Shown: positions 35,187 to 45,553, numbered from the stretch's first letter. The stretch: 64,000 nucleotides of DNA from Stenotrophomonas rhizophila (GCF_020857975.1 NZ_JACWUO010000007.1:62001-126000); one strand, 5' to 3'. The notes: generated from the sequence alone by a model not told the origin. Program-made: numbers and translations.

Positions 35187-38100
35187 ATGGCTCGTTATTT
35201 TATTGATCGCCCGATCTTTGCATGGGTGATCGCGATCATCATCATGCTCGCCGGCGCGCTGGCGGTGGTGAAGCTGCCGGTCTCGATGTACCCCGAAGTG
35301 GCACCGCCGGCGGTGGAGATCAGCGCCTCCTACCCGGGGGCATCGGCCAAGGTGGTCGAAGACTCGGTGACCCAGATCATCGAGCAGAACATGAAGGGCA
35401 TCGATGGCCTGATCTACTTCTCCTCCAACAGCTCGGCCAACGGCCAGGCCACCATCACCCTCACCTTCGAGAGCGGCACCAACCCGGACATCGCCCAGGT
35501 GCAGGTACAGAACAAGCTGCAGCTGGCCATGCCGCTGCTGCCGCAGGAAGTACAGCGGCAGGGCATCAACGTGGCCAAGTCCAGCAGCGGCTTCCTGCAG
35601 GTGATCGGCTTTGTGTCCAATGACGGCAGCATGGATGCCAACGACATCTCCGACTACGTCGGTTCCAATGTCGTCGATCCGCTCAGCCGCGTGCCGGGCG
35701 TGGGCAACATCCAGGTGTTCGGCGGCAAGTACGCCATGCGCATCTGGCTGGACCCCAACAAGCTGCACACCTACAAGCTGTCGGTGGCCGAAGTGACCGC
35801 GGCGATCACCGCGCAGAACGCGCAGGTCGCCATCGGCCAGCTCGGCGGCGCGCCATCGGTCAAGGGCCAGCAGCTCAACGCCACCATCAACGCGCAGGAC
35901 CGCCTGCAGACCCCCGAGCAGTTCCGCAACATCCTGGTCCGCGGCGGCGCCGACGGCAGCGAGCTGCGCCTGCGCGACGTGGCCCGGGTCGAACTGGGCG
36001 CGGAAAGCTACGACTTCGTCACCCGCTACAACGGCAAGCCGTCCACCGGTATCGCCATCACCCTGGCCACCGGCGCCAACGCGCTGGACACCGCCAATGG
36101 CGTGCGCGCCGCGCTGGAGGACATGAAGGCCAATTTCCCGGCCGGGCTGGAATCGGTGGTGCCCTACGACACCACCCCGTTCGTGCAGGTCTCGATCAAG
36201 GGCGTGATCAAGACCCTGATCGAAGCGATCGTGCTGGTGTTCGTGGTGATGTACCTGTTCCTGCAGAACTTCCGCGCCACCCTGATTCCCACCATCGCGG
36301 TGCCGGTGGTGCTGCTGGGTACCTTCGGCATCCTGGCCGCGCTGGGTTTCTCGATCAACATGCTGACCATGTTCGCGATGGTGCTGGCGATCGGCCTGCT
36401 GGTCGATGACGCCATCGTGGTGGTGGAAAACGTCGAACGCATCATGTCCGAAGAGGGGCTGTCGCCGCTGGAGGCCACGCGCAAATCGATGGGCCAGATC
36501 ACCGGCGCGCTGGTCGGCATCGGCCTGGTGCTGTCGGCGGTATTCGTGCCGATGGCGTTCATGAGCGGCTCCACCGGCGTCATCTACCGGCAGTTCTCGG
36601 CCACGATCGTGTCGGCGATGGCGCTGTCGGTGCTGGTGGCCATCGTGCTGACCCCGGCGCTGTGCGCGACCATGCTCAAGCCGCTGAAGAAGGGCGAGCA
36701 CCATGTGGCGCACCGGGGCTGGTCGGGCCGTTTCTTCAACGGCTTCAACCGCGGTTTCGACCGTTCCAGCGAAACCTACCAGCGCGGCGTCAAGGGCATC
36801 CTGGCCCGGCCGTGGCGCTTCATGGGCGTGTTCGCCGCGCTGACGGTGGTGATGGGCCTGCTGTTCATGCGCCTGCCCAGTTCGTTCCTGCCCAATGAAG
36901 ACCAGGGCATCCTGATGGCGCTGGTGCAGACCCCGGTCGGCGCCACCCAGGAGCGCACCCTGGAGGCGATGTACCAGCTGGAAGACCACTTCCTGAAAAA
37001 CGAAGCCGATGCGGTCGAATCGGTGTTCTCGGTGCAGGGCTTCAGCTTCGCCGGCATGGGCCAGAACGCCGGCATGTCCTTCATCAAGCTCAAGGACTGG
37101 AAGGAGCGCAGCGCCGACCAGGGCGTGGGCCCGATCACCGGGCGTGCGATGGGCGCGCTGGGCCAGATCAAGGACGCCTTCATCTTCGCCTTCCCGCCGC
37201 CGGCAATGCCGGAGCTGGGTATCGGCTCGGGCTATACCTTCTTCCTGAAGGACAACAGCGGCCAGGGCCATGAAGCCCTGCTCAATGCACGCAACCAGCT
37301 GCTCGGCGGCGCCGGGCAGAGCAAGCTGCTGGCCAACGTGCGCCCCAATGGCCAGGAAGACACCCCGCAGCTGCGCATCGACGTGGACGTGGAGAAGGCC
37401 AACGCCCTGGGCCTGTCGGTGGGCTCGATCAACCAGACCCTGGCTGCGGCCTGGGGCAGCAGCTACATCGATGACTTCATCGACCGTGGCCGGGTCAAGC
37501 GCGTCTACGTGCAGTCCGATGCGCAGTTCCGCATGAACCCGGATGATTTCGACCTGTGGTCGGTCAAGAACGGGCAGGGCGAGATGGTGCCGTTCAGTGC
37601 CTTCGCCTCCAAGCGCTGGGACTACGGTTCGCCGCGGCTGGAACGCTACAACGGCGTGTCGGCGATGGAAATCCAGGGCGAACCGGCCCCGGGCGTGGCC
37701 TCCGGCGACGCCATGGCCGAGATCGAACGCATCGCCAAGGACCTGCCGCCGGGCTTCGAGATCGAATGGACCGCGCTGTCCTACCAGGAGCGCCAGGCCG
37801 GCTCGCAGACGCCGCTGCTGTATACGCTGTCGCTGCTGATCGTGTTCCTGTGCCTTGCGGCCCTGTATGAAAGCTGGAGCGTGCCGACCTCGGTGCTGCT
37901 GGTGGCGCCGCTGGGCATTCTCGGCGCGGTGCTGGCCAACAGCATGCGTGGCATGGAGCGCGACATCTATTTCCAGGTGGCGATGCTGACCACGGTGGGC
38001 CTGACCAGCAAGAACGCGATCCTGATCGTGGAGTTCGCCAAGGAAAACCTGGAGAAGGGCGTCGGCGTGATCGAGGCCACCATGCATGCCGTGCGCGACC

Positions 38101-38363
38101 GTCTGCGCCCGATCATCATGACCTCGCTGGCCTTCGGCCTGGGCGTGCTGCCGCTGGCGATCGCCTCCGGTGCCGGCTCCGGCGCGCAGCGTGCGATCGG
38201 CACCGGCGTGCTTGGCGGCATGGTGGTGGGTACCGTGCTGGGCCTGTTCTTCATCCCGTTGTTCTTCGTGGTGGTGCAGCGGGTGTTCAACCGCGGCAAG
38301 ACCTACCCGGCGGCAAGCCGCGGGCAGCACGGCGATACGCCGGAAGGTGGTACCCATGAATAA
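35187..38363 (+). CDS. smeE: RND multidrug efflux permease SmeE
   Basis: A 1058-aa AcrB-type proton-drug antiporter. It begins [20 protein letters not shown] and has twelve transmembrane helices with two large periplasmic loops. Proton-relay acidic residues are in helix 4 ([18 protein letters not shown]). [16 protein letters not shown] marks helix 10-11. Length is a little above AcrB (1049). The stop overlaps smeF by 8 nt (ATGAATAA). Confidence 0.97.
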   Translation: MARYFIDRPIFAWVIAIIIMLAGALAVVKLPVSMYPEVAPPAVEISASYPGASAKVVEDSVTQIIEQNMKGIDGLIYFSSNSSANGQATITLTFESGTNPDIAQVQVQNKLQLAMPLLPQEVQRQGINVAKSSSGFLQVIGFVSNDGSMDANDISDYVGSNVVDPLSRVPGVGNIQVFGGKYAMRIWLDPNKLHTYKLSVAEVTAAITAQNAQVAIGQLGGAPSVKGQQLNATINAQDRLQTPEQFRNILVRGGADGSELRLRDVARVELGAESYDFVTRYNGKPSTGIAITLATGANALDTANGVRAALEDMKANFPAGLESVVPYDTTPFVQVSIKGVIKTLIEAIVLVFVVMYLFLQNFRATLIPTIAVPVVLLGTFGILAALGFSINMLTMFAMVLAIGLLVDDAIVVVENVERIMSEEGLSPLEATRKSMGQITGALVGIGLVLSAVFVPMAFMSGSTGVIYRQFSATIVSAMALSVLVAIVLTPALCATMLKPLKKGEHHVAHRGWSGRFFNGFNRGFDRSSETYQRGVKGILARPWRFMGVFAALTVVMGLLFMRLPSSFLPNEDQGILMALVQTPVGATQERTLEAMYQLEDHFLKNEADAVESVFSVQGFSFAGMGQNAGMSFIKLKDWKERSADQGVGPITGRAMGALGQIKDAFIFAFPPPAMPELGIGSGYTFFLKDNSGQGHEALLNARNQLLGGAGQSKLLANVRPNGQEDTPQLRIDVDVEKANALGLSVGSINQTLAAAWGSSYIDDFIDRGRVKRVYVQSDAQFRMNPDDFDLWSVKNGQGEMVPFSAFASKRWDYGSPRLERYNGVSAMEIQGEPAPGVASGDAMAEIERIAKDLPPGFEIEWTALSYQERQAGSQTPLLYTLSLLIVFLCLAALYESWSVPTSVLLVAPLGILGAVLANSMRGMERDIYFQVAMLTTVGLTSKNAILIVEFAKENLEKGVGVIEATMHAVRDRLRPIIMTSLAFGLGVLPLAIASGAGSGAQRAIGTGVLGGMVVGTVLGLFFIPLFFVVVQRVFNRGKTYPAASRGQHGDTPEGGTHE

Positions 38364-39750
38364 GGTTTCTTCCCTGCTTGCCGTGGCCGTGGCGCTGGCC
38401 TTGTCCGGCTGCGCCACGCTGGTGCCGGCCAGCACCGAGGTCGCCCCGGCGATCCCGGCGCAGTGGCCGGCCACCGCCGCCACCGGCAACGCCGCCAGCG
38501 TCGAGGTGGATGCGATCGGCTGGCGCGAATTCTTCGCCGACCCGCGCCTGCAGGCGGTGATCGGCCAGTCGCTGGACAACAACCGCGACCTGCGCGTGGC
38601 CGTGCTCAACGTGGAGAAGGCGCGCGCGCAGTACCGCATCCAGCGCGCCGACCGCGTGCCGGCGCTGGGCGTGCAGGGGCAGATGACCCGCAGCGGCGGC
38701 GATGTAACGGTGAGCGAGCAGTTCAGCGCCAACCTGGGCGTGGTCGAGTTCGAGCTGGACCTGTTCGGGCGGGTGCGCAACCTCAGCCAGGCGGCGCTGC
38801 AGCAGTACTTCGCCCAGGCCGCCAACCGCCGCAGCGCACAGCTGTCGCTGGTGGCCGAGGTGGCCAACGCCTGGCTGACCCTCGGCGCGGACAGCGAGCA
38901 GCTGCGCATCGCCCAGGACACCCTGGCCAGCTACGAGGATTCATTTCGGCTGACCGAGGCCCGCCACCAACTGGGCGGGGCATCGTCGCTGGAACTGAGC
39001 CAGACCCGCACCCTGGTGGAAACCGCGCGTACCGACGTGGCGCGCTTTGCCGGGCAGGTCGCGCAGGACCGCAACGCGCTGGTGCTGCTGGCCGGCGGCC
39101 CGGTCGATGCGGCCTTGCTGCCACAGGCCGAGGTGACCGAGGTGGCCGCGCTGCGGCCGCTGCCGGCCGGCGTGCCCGGCGATGTGCTGCTGCGCCGCCC
39201 GGATGTGATGGCCGCCGAGCATGTGCTGTTGTCGGCCAATGCCAACATCGGCGCGGCGCGCGCGGCGTTCTTTCCCTCGATCAGCCTGACCGGCAGCATC
39301 GGTTCGGCGTCCTCGGAGCTGTCGGGTCTGTTCGACGGCGGCACCCGTGCATGGAGTTTCATCCCCAAGCTGAACCTGCCGATCTTCCAGGGCGGCAAGC
39401 TGCGCGCCAACCTCGGCGTGGCCACCGCCGACCGCGACATCGCGCTGGCGCAGTATGAGCGGGCGATCCAGTCCGGCTTCCGCGAAGCGGCCGACGCGCT
39501 GGCGCTCAACGACAGCCTGGATGCGCAGTTGTCCTCGCAGCAGGCCCTGGTGGCGGCGGCCGAGCAGGCCCGGCAGCTCTCCCAGGCACGCTACGACGCC
39601 GGGCTGGACAGCTTCCTGACCCTGCTTGATGCACGTCGTACCGCCTACACCGCGCGCAAATCGCTGGTCAGCACCCAGCTGGCGCAACAGTCCAACCAGG
39701 TGTCGCTGTACAAGGTGCTGGGCGGCGGCTGGCACGAACGGGGGTCGTAA
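38356..39750 (+). CDS. smeF: Outer membrane efflux channel SmeF
   Basis: 464 aa, TolC/OprM family. The lipobox is LALSGCATL (Cys about 17). Two repeats of the family follow, each with a long helical hairpin: [20 protein letters not shown] and [20 protein letters not shown] are the standard signatures. [17 protein letters not shown] and [18 protein letters not shown] also match. It forms the exit duct of SmeDEF. Start ATG 38356 lies inside the smeE end, so it is translationally coupled. Confidence 0.95.
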   Translation: MNKVSSLLAVAVALALSGCATLVPASTEVAPAIPAQWPATAATGNAASVEVDAIGWREFFADPRLQAVIGQSLDNNRDLRVAVLNVEKARAQYRIQRADRVPALGVQGQMTRSGGDVTVSEQFSANLGVVEFELDLFGRVRNLSQAALQQYFAQAANRRSAQLSLVAEVANAWLTLGADSEQLRIAQDTLASYEDSFRLTEARHQLGGASSLELSQTRTLVETARTDVARFAGQVAQDRNALVLLAGGPVDAALLPQAEVTEVAALRPLPAGVPGDVLLRRPDVMAAEHVLLSANANIGAARAAFFPSISLTGSIGSASSELSGLFDGGTRAWSFIPKLNLPIFQGGKLRANLGVATADRDIALAQYERAIQSGFREAADALALNDSLDAQLSSQQALVAAAEQARQLSQARYDAGLDSFLTLLDARRTAYTARKSLVSTQLAQQSNQVSLYKVLGGGWHERGS

Positions 39751-39768
39751 GCCGGCCTCGGGCCGGGG

Positions 39769-40188
39769 CTAGCGGTCCTCGTCCCGCCCGTCGCCGTGGC
39801 AACGGCGTGCACGCTCGAGTGCATCGCCGGCCTCGCGGGCCATGCGCTCGTATTCCCGGCGGATTTCTTCCAGGCGCTGCTCGTCGAGCTCTTCCAGGTC
39901 CAGCAGTTCATTGTTGGCCTGGGCGGTGACCCGGATCAGCTCGTCGAGCTTGATCTGGATCGCGGCGGTATCGGCGTTCTGGCTGTGCTGGATCAGGAAC
40001 ACCATCAGGAAGGTGATGATGGTGGTGCCGGTGTTGATCACCAGCTGCCAGGTGTCGTTGAACTGGAAGATCGGGCCGCTCAGTGCCCAGGCCACCACGA
40101 TGCCGACGGCGGCAAGGAAGGTCCATGGCGTCCCGGTGGCGTAGGACGCCTTCTTGGCGACCAGGTTGAATACACGGCGCAGATTCAT
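39769..40188 (-). CDS. Low-affinity iron permease-family protein
   Basis: 139 aa. Two hydrophobic helices ([18 protein letters not shown] and [20 protein letters not shown]) separated by [16 protein letters not shown], then a charged coiled-coil tail ([20 protein letters not shown]). This is the bacterial Iron_permease family (PF04120-like). Direct iron transport has not been shown for most bacterial members. A start at 40221 is also possible. Convergent with smeF. Confidence 0.85.
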   Translation of the reverse strand: MNLRRVFNLVAKKASYATGTPWTFLAAVGIVVAWALSGPIFQFNDTWQLVINTGTTIITFLMVFLIQHSQNADTAAIQIKLDELIRVTAQANNELLDLEELDEQRLEEIRREYERMAREAGDALERARRCHGDGRDEDR

Positions 40189-40257
40189 CGGCGAGGCAGG
40201 GTAGCTACGGTGCCTCATCATTGGATGCGCGCCGTGCAGGCCGCGTGCAGCGCAAGG

Positions 40258-40590
40258 TCAGGCGCGCGCGCCCAACCGCGGATGCGTGGCCGGGTCCTGG
40301 TGGCCGGCGAGGTAGACGTGCTGCCAGCACTGCTCGACGAAGTGGCGGGCCTGCGCCTGGTTCAGGCGCGGCATGATCATCAGGGCGTAGTGGGTCTGGA
40401 ACATTTCATCGCGCTGTTCGTCGCTGGCCCGCGGGTGGGTGATCAGGCAATCGCAGGCGAACTTGATCCAGGGCACGTAATGGTTGAACGCGCCGGGCCC
40501 GAGCAGGCCGTCGGCATGGCGTTGGCGCCAATAGCCGAGTTCGGCGTCGACATCGATCACGGCGGGAATGGAAGGCGTGGCGGAAGACAT
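40258..40590 (-). CDS. Hypothetical protein
   Basis: 110 aa, soluble: MSSATPSIPAVIDVDAELGY, then YVPWIKFACDCLITHPRA and QARHFVEQCWQHVYLAGHQD. No family recognised. The start at 40590 is weakly supported, with no Shine-Dalgarno. It lies just after the 40653-40943 gene on the same strand, and the two may be co-transcribed. Confidence 0.6.
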   Translation of the reverse strand: MSSATPSIPAVIDVDAELGYWRQRHADGLLGPGAFNHYVPWIKFACDCLITHPRASDEQRDEMFQTHYALMIMPRLNQAQARHFVEQCWQHVYLAGHQDPATHPRLGARA

Positions 40591-40652
40591 GGTTGCGTCG
40601 ATGTGCGGGGAAGGAATAGTGAGAGAGTGCGTAAAACGCGGTGCAGGCGATG

Positions 40653-40943
40653 TCATGGCGATGTCGACTCAGTGTGGCCGGCGTCACGGAACGCTGCCGG
40701 CGGCGGCCTGCCGAGCAGCTGCGCGCGCGCTACCACGCCCAGGCGTTCGGCCAGGCCGGCCATCTGGTTGCAGATGTGCAGGCGGTGCTGCGGATAGGCG
40801 TCGGTCAGCCGGTCCTGGATCGCCTGGTAGGCGCTCCAGAACGGCGCGGTGTTGTGGTACCGGGCGTAATCCACCTGCAGTTGTTCCCGGGCCTGGATCA
40901 GGCCGGCATCGACAGCGGTGGTGCGGCGTATTCGGGCATGCAT
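40653..40943 (-). CDS. Hypothetical protein
   Basis: 96 aa, soluble and helical: MHARIRRTTAVDAGLIQARE, then YHNTAPFWSAYQAIQDRLTD and HICNQMAGLAERLGVVARAQ. A strong ribosome site (GGAG, 5 nt before ATG) supports it. No recognised family. Confidence 0.65.
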   Translation of the reverse strand: MHARIRRTTAVDAGLIQAREQLQVDYARYHNTAPFWSAYQAIQDRLTDAYPQHRLHICNQMAGLAERLGVVARAQLLGRPPPAAFRDAGHTESTSP

Positions 40944-41198
40944 GGCGTCTCCTCGACGATGGTGCCCCCTGTGCCTTCACCATAGGCGGTCGCCGCCACC
41001 GGTTTGTTATCGCCGCGTGTTCGGTGCATGCGACCGATCCGCGCGGGGCGGCCGGTGATGCCGCGCAAACACTGCCGGCGCAGCGCGTTCACCGTTTCCG
41101 GCGCAACTGAAGCATTCAGAACGCCGCGCCCGGGCCATCGGCCCGGGCACGCGCATCGGCATGCCGGACGCGCATCGCGCGCCGCGCCCAGGCCCGGC

Positions 41199-41651
41199 TT
41201 ACTCGCCGATGTCTTCGTTCCAGACCTCGGGATGGTCGGCGATGAAACCGCCGAGCAGGTCGATGCAGGCCTGGCTCTGCAGGTCGATCACCTTGACCCC
41301 GTGCTCGCGCAGCCAGTCGATGCCGCCCTGGAAGGTCACCGATTCGCCCACCACCACGGTGCCGATGTTGAACTGGCGCACCAGCCCGCTGCAGTACCAG
41401 CACGGGGCCAGGGTGGTGACCATGATGGTGTCCTGGTAGCGGCGCTGGCGGCCGGCCTTGCGGAAGGCGTCGGTCTCGCCGTGCACCGACGGGTCGCCTT
41501 CCTGCACGCGGCGGTTGTGGCCGCAGCCGAGCAGGCGACCGTCGTTGTGGTACAGCGCCGCGCCGATCGGGATGCCGCCCTCGGCCAGGCCCTGGCGGGC
41601 TTCGGCGATGGCGGTCTCAAGCAGGGCGGTGTAGTCGGGGGTGGTGATCAT
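41199..41651 (-). CDS. Cytosine deaminase, yeast Fcy1-type
   Basis: A 150-aa CDA-fold zinc deaminase, close in plan to yeast cytosine deaminase (158 aa), not to the unrelated bacterial codA amidohydrolase. Zinc ligands are His57 (VHGETD) and Cys84/Cys87 (APCWYC); the proton shuttle is Glu59. GHNRR provides the ring-binding Asn, and the C-terminal NEDIGE supplies the Asp that binds cytosine in yeast. It probably converts cytosine to uracil for salvage. The start at 41651 has GGA 6 nt upstream. Divergent from ubiE. Confidence 0.85.
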   Translation of the reverse strand: MITTPDYTALLETAIAEARQGLAEGGIPIGAALYHNDGRLLGCGHNRRVQEGDPSVHGETDAFRKAGRQRRYQDTIMVTTLAPCWYCSGLVRQFNIGTVVVGESVTFQGGIDWLREHGVKVIDLQSQACIDLLGGFIADHPEVWNEDIGE

Positions 41652-41762
41652 GGGCATTCCGGGCTGTCTGGACCGCCATGATAGTGGCCCCGGCAGGCCC
41701 CGGCCCGTCCCGCTGCGGGACCCCGTCGCAGCCCCGGCCTGCCGCAGCGGCGCCGATGCTGC

Positions 41763-41768
41763 GATAAT
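41763..41768 (+). promoter_or_regulatory. -10 box GATAAT predicting a leaderless ubiE mRNA
   Basis: GATAAT ends 6 nt before the ubiE ATG at 41775. No Shine-Dalgarno fits. Confidence 0.55.
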
Positions 41769-41774
41769 CGGCCC

Positions 41775-42536
41775 ATGAGCGAATCCCCCTACAAGAATGG
41801 CACCACCCATTTCGGCTTCCGCGATGTCGCTGCAAAGGACAAGCAGAAGCTGGTGGGCGAAGTGTTCACCTCGGTCGCGCGCAGCTACGACCTGATGAAC
41901 GACCTGATGAGCCTGGGCATCCACCGGGCGTGGAAGCGCTACTACGTGGCCACCGCGCAGGTGAAGCCGGGCGACCGCGTGCTCGACCTGGCCGGCGGTA
42001 CCGGCGATATCGCCGCGCTGATCAAGGAGCGGGTGGGCGAGGAAGGCGAGGTGGTGCTGGGCGACATCAACGCTGGCATGCTCTCGGTCGGCCGCGACCG
42101 GCTGACCAACCGCGGCCTGGTCTCGGGCCTGGAGTATGTGCAGTGCAATGCCGAGGCGCTGCCGTTCCCGGACGCCAGCTTCGACCTGGTCACCATTGCC
42201 TTCGGCCTGCGCAACGTCACCGACAAGGACGCCGGCCTGCGCGAGATGTACCGCGTGCTCAAGGTGGGCGGCCAGGCGCGGGTGCTGGAATTCTCCGAGG
42301 TCACCGCGGACTGGTTCAAGCCGATCTACGACTTCCACTCGTTCAAGATCCTGCCCAAGCTGGGCCAGCTGTTCGCGCGCGATGGCGACAGCTACCAGTA
42401 CCTGGCCGAAAGCATCCGCAAGCATCCGCCGCAGGAACAGCTCAAGACCATGATGGGCGAAGCCGGGTTTGCACGCTGCCATTACAAAAATCTAACTGGC
42501 GGGATCGTATCGATTCACTCGGGCTATAAAGTTTGA
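41775..42536 (+). CDS. ubiE: Demethylmenaquinone/2-methoxy-6-polyprenyl-benzoquinol methyltransferase
   Basis: A 253-aa SAM-dependent C-methyltransferase of ubiquinone/menaquinone synthesis. TTHFGFRDVAAKDKQKLVGE and VARSYDLMNDLMSLGIHRAW are the UbiE N-terminal signatures. The SAM site is LDLAGGTGDIAALI, and IAFGLRNVTDKDAGLREMYR and GGIVSIHSGYKV at the end are diagnostic. Acts at the membrane on polyprenylated substrates. Confidence 0.97.
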   Translation: MSESPYKNGTTHFGFRDVAAKDKQKLVGEVFTSVARSYDLMNDLMSLGIHRAWKRYYVATAQVKPGDRVLDLAGGTGDIAALIKERVGEEGEVVLGDINAGMLSVGRDRLTNRGLVSGLEYVQCNAEALPFPDASFDLVTIAFGLRNVTDKDAGLREMYRVLKVGGQARVLEFSEVTADWFKPIYDFHSFKILPKLGQLFARDGDSYQYLAESIRKHPPQEQLKTMMGEAGFARCHYKNLTGGIVSIHSGYKV

Positions 42537-42605
42537 GACCCAGTTCCGGTTCCCGCTGAGCGCGCTCGGCGACACTGGCAGGCAGGCTGTCAACGAGGGC
42601 CTGCC

Positions 42606-43472
42606 ATGCATCTGTACCGCGGCCTGCGCCGCGTATTGCCCCGGTCGTTCAGCGCCCGGCTGATGGCGGTGGTGTTTGCCGGCGTGCACGTGCCGCTGCT
42701 GGTGCTGCTGCTGTGGATGGCCGGTGGCGGCCCGTCGCCCGATGGCGCGCGCTGGACGCTGGTGTGGGTGGTACTGGGCGCCACCGTGGTTGGCGCGGCC
42801 ATCGTGATGGCCGCGCTGCACCGGTTGATGGCGCCGTTGCGCCAGGCCGCCGACGCGCTGGAGGCGTATTACGACGAACAGCGCCTGCCGCACCTGCCCG
42901 ACCTGGGCCATGACCAGATCGGGCGGCTGCTGCACAGCATCAACCGCAGCCTGCACGGGGTCGATGCCGGCCTGCGCGACCTGCGCCGCAGCGTGCTGCT
43001 CGATCCGCTCACCCAGGCACTGAACCGGCGCGGCTGCGAACAGGCCCTGGCCGATTCGGCGCGCCAGGCGCAGGCGCAGCGGCAGCCGTTGAGCCTGTTC
43101 GTGGTCGACCTGGACAACCTCAAGCCGATCAACGACGCCCACGGCCACCTGGCCGGCGACCAGGTGCTGGTGCAGCTGGTGGAATCGGCGCGGCACTGGC
43201 TGCAACCGGGCGACTGGATCGGGCGCTGGGGCGGCGATGAATTCCTGCTGGTGGTCCAGGCCGGCCATGAGGTCGCCTGCGAACGGCTGCGGCGCTGGCT
43301 GGCCCGCCTGGACCAGGCCGGCGGCAATGGCGCCATGCCGCTCAAGGCCAGTGCCGGCGGCGCGGCCTACCGCCCCGGCGAAGACCTGCGCGGGCTGTAC
43401 CAGCGCGCCGATGCGGCGATGTACCGGGCCAAGTATGCCGGGGGCGCGCGGCTGCTTTGCGAAGACGACTGA
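42606..43472 (+). CDS. GGDEF-domain diguanylate cyclase, membrane-anchored
   Basis: 288 aa. Two N-terminal membrane helices (about 18-40 and 50-70) precede a HAMP-like linker (LHRLMAPLRQAADALEAYYD) and a C-terminal GGDEF domain (about 130-285) with an intact active-site motif RWGGDEFLLV. The usual inhibitory RxxD site five residues before GGDEF is replaced (QPGD), so product feedback at this site is unlikely. It probably makes cyclic di-GMP from GTP. No sensory domain beyond the short membrane part. Confidence 0.9.
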   Translation: MHLYRGLRRVLPRSFSARLMAVVFAGVHVPLLVLLLWMAGGGPSPDGARWTLVWVVLGATVVGAAIVMAALHRLMAPLRQAADALEAYYDEQRLPHLPDLGHDQIGRLLHSINRSLHGVDAGLRDLRRSVLLDPLTQALNRRGCEQALADSARQAQAQRQPLSLFVVDLDNLKPINDAHGHLAGDQVLVQLVESARHWLQPGDWIGRWGGDEFLLVVQAGHEVACERLRRWLARLDQAGGNGAMPLKASAGGAAYRPGEDLRGLYQRADAAMYRAKYAGGARLLCEDD

Positions 43473-43513
43473 ATGCGCAGACCGGGCGCACTGCGCTGCC
43501 GGGTGGCGCGGAC

Positions 43514-43540
43514 AGGGGGTAAACTGGTGGTTTACCCCCT
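43514..43540. promoter_or_regulatory. Perfect 11-bp inverted repeat before the M1 peptidase gene
   Basis: AGGGGGTAAAC, 5-nt spacer, GTTTACCCCCT. It lies 18 nt before the ATG at 43558 and contains a weak -10 (TAAACT, 43520-43525). It could be an operator or an mRNA hairpin. There is no T run to make it a clear terminator for the GGDEF gene. Confidence 0.6.
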
Positions 43541-43557
43541 GATCGGTCCCGATATCC

Positions 43558-45498
43558 ATGCGATCTTCGTTGCTGCGGTCTCCCCTGCTGATGCTCCCCC
43601 TGGCCGTTGCGCTCGCCGCCGGCTGCTCCAAAGAACCGGCGGCACCCACTGCCGCCCCCACCGCCACCGCGCCGGCGAGCACTGCCATGAAAGCCGACAA
43701 CCGCAGCCATGACGAAAGCTCCTACGCCGAGCCGGACAAGGTGGTCATCAAGGACCTGGCGCTGGACCTGAAGCTGGACTTCGACGCCAGGCAGATCGGC
43801 GGCACCGCCACCTACACCCTGGAGTGGAAGGACAAGGCCGCCAAGCAGCTGGTGCTCGATACCCGCGAGCTGAGCGTGGAGAAGGTCGAGGCGATCGACG
43901 CCGACGGCAAGGCATCGCCGCTGCCGTTCGTGCTGGCACCGGTCGACAAGGTGTTCGGCAGCAAGCTGAGCATCGATGCGCCGTCGCAGCCGGCCAAGGT
44001 GCAGATCACCTACCACACCGCACCGACCGCCTCGGGCCTGCAGTGGCTGGAGCCGTCGATGACCGAAGGCAAGCAGCTGCCCTTCATGTTCAGCCAGTCC
44101 CAGGCCATCCACGCCCGTTCGTGGGTGCCGCTGCAGGACACCCCGAGCGTGCGCTTCACCTACAGCGCGCACGTGGTCTCGCGCCCGGACGTGATGGTGC
44201 TGATGAGCGCCGACAACGATCCCAAGGCCGCGCGTGATGGTGACTACACCTTCAAGATGCCGCAGCCGATCCCGTCCTACCTGCTGGCCATTGCCGCCGG
44301 CGACCTGGTGTTCGAGCCGATCTCCGGCCGCTCCGGTGTGTGGGCCGAACCGACCATGGTCGGCAAGGCCGCCAAGGAGTTCGAAGACACCGAAAAGATG
44401 ATCGGTGCGGCCGAGAAGCTGTACGGCGAATACCGCTGGGGCCGCTACGACATGCTGGTGCTGCCGCCGTCGTTCCCGTTCGGCGGCATGGAAAACCCGC
44501 GCCTGACCTTCGCCACCCCGACCGTGATCGTCGGCGACAAGTCGCTGGTCTCGCTGGTGGCCCATGAGCTGGCGCACAGCTGGTCGGGCAACCTGGTGAC
44601 CAATGCCAGCTGGAAGGACATCTGGCTCAACGAAGGCTTCACCACCTACGTGCAGGCCCGCATCACCGAGGCGCTGTATGGCCAGGAAATGGCCGAGATG
44701 GAGCGTGAGATCGACCAGAACGACCTGCTGGCCGAACTCAAGGACAAGAGCCCGGCCGACCAGGCGCTGGCCCTGCCGCCGCTGACCGAACGCGATCCGG
44801 ACGACGCGCTGAGCCAGGTTGCCTACGTCAAGGGCGCTTGGTTCCTGCAGTTCCTGGAACAGCGTTTCGGCCGTGAGACCTTCGATCCGTTCCTGCGCGG
44901 CTGGTTCGACGACCATGCCTTCCAGAGCGCCAACACCGACCAGTTCGTGGCGTACCTGAAGAAGAACCTGCTGCCCAAGAAGCCCGGTGCGGTCACCGAC
45001 GCCGAACTCAAGGCATGGCTGGACGAGCCGGGCATCCCGGCGTTTGCGACCAAGGCACGTTCGCGCAACTTCTCCATCGTCGATACCGCGCGCATCGCCT
45101 GGGATGGCAGCGGCACGCTGCCGACCCAGCAGATCACCGGCGAGTGGGGTACCCAGGAATGGGTGCACTTCATCGACGGCCTGGGCAAGACCCTGCCGGT
45201 GGCCAAGCTGGCCGCGCTGGACAAGGCCTACCACTTCACCGGCAGCGCCAATGGCGAGATCGCCATGCGCTGGTACCCGCTGGCGATCCGCAGTGGCTAT
45301 GCCGAGGCCAATGCGCCTGCCGCGGCCTTCATCGAACGCGTCGGCCGCCGCAAGTTGATCCTGCCGATCTACGCCGAACTGGTGAAGACCCCCGAAGGGC
45401 TGGCCTTCGCCAAGGCCGCCTTCGAAAAGGCCAAGCCGGGCTACCACCCGATCACCACCGCCTCGGTGCAGGACATGCTGGACAAGGCAGGCAAGTAA
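43558..45498 (+). CDS. M1-family metallopeptidase (aminopeptidase), exported lipoprotein
   Basis: 646 aa. The signal peptide has a lipobox (AVALAAGC, Cys about residue 22). The beta-domain (about 50-260) precedes the M1 catalytic domain: substrate motif GGMENPRLTF, zinc site HELAHSW (His336, His340) and the second Glu in LNEGFTTYVQARI. A C-terminal helical domain follows, resembling leukotriene A4 hydrolase-type members (PTQQITGEWGTQEWVHFIDG). It is probably a periplasmic or outer-membrane aminopeptidase. The stop codon lies within a GTAATG-headed palindrome. Confidence 0.95.
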   Translation: MRSSLLRSPLLMLPLAVALAAGCSKEPAAPTAAPTATAPASTAMKADNRSHDESSYAEPDKVVIKDLALDLKLDFDARQIGGTATYTLEWKDKAAKQLVLDTRELSVEKVEAIDADGKASPLPFVLAPVDKVFGSKLSIDAPSQPAKVQITYHTAPTASGLQWLEPSMTEGKQLPFMFSQSQAIHARSWVPLQDTPSVRFTYSAHVVSRPDVMVLMSADNDPKAARDGDYTFKMPQPIPSYLLAIAAGDLVFEPISGRSGVWAEPTMVGKAAKEFEDTEKMIGAAEKLYGEYRWGRYDMLVLPPSFPFGGMENPRLTFATPTVIVGDKSLVSLVAHELAHSWSGNLVTNASWKDIWLNEGFTTYVQARITEALYGQEMAEMEREIDQNDLLAELKDKSPADQALALPPLTERDPDDALSQVAYVKGAWFLQFLEQRFGRETFDPFLRGWFDDHAFQSANTDQFVAYLKKNLLPKKPGAVTDAELKAWLDEPGIPAFATKARSRNFSIVDTARIAWDGSGTLPTQQITGEWGTQEWVHFIDGLGKTLPVAKLAALDKAYHFTGSANGEIAMRWYPLAIRSGYAEANAPAAAFIERVGRRKLILPIYAELVKTPEGLAFAKAAFEKAKPGYHPITTASVQDMLDKAGK

Positions 45499-45519
45499 TG
45501 CCGGCCGCCGGCCGGCAAC
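45495..45519 (+). repeat. SMAG variant palindrome overlapping the M1 peptidase stop
   Basis: GTAATGCCGGCCGCCGGCCG followed by GCAAC; the head is GTAA instead of GTAG, and the TAA stop is part of it. Confidence 0.65.
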
Positions 45520-45553
45520 CCCGGCCGACCGGCACCGCGCGCTGTAGTGCCTG

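Noticed and set aside
33927..38921. A 1664-codon open frame on the minus strand through smeDEF
   Set aside because: It is antisense to three well-supported efflux genes and shows a His/Gln/Arg/Gly-rich composition typical of shadow frames in GC-rich DNA.
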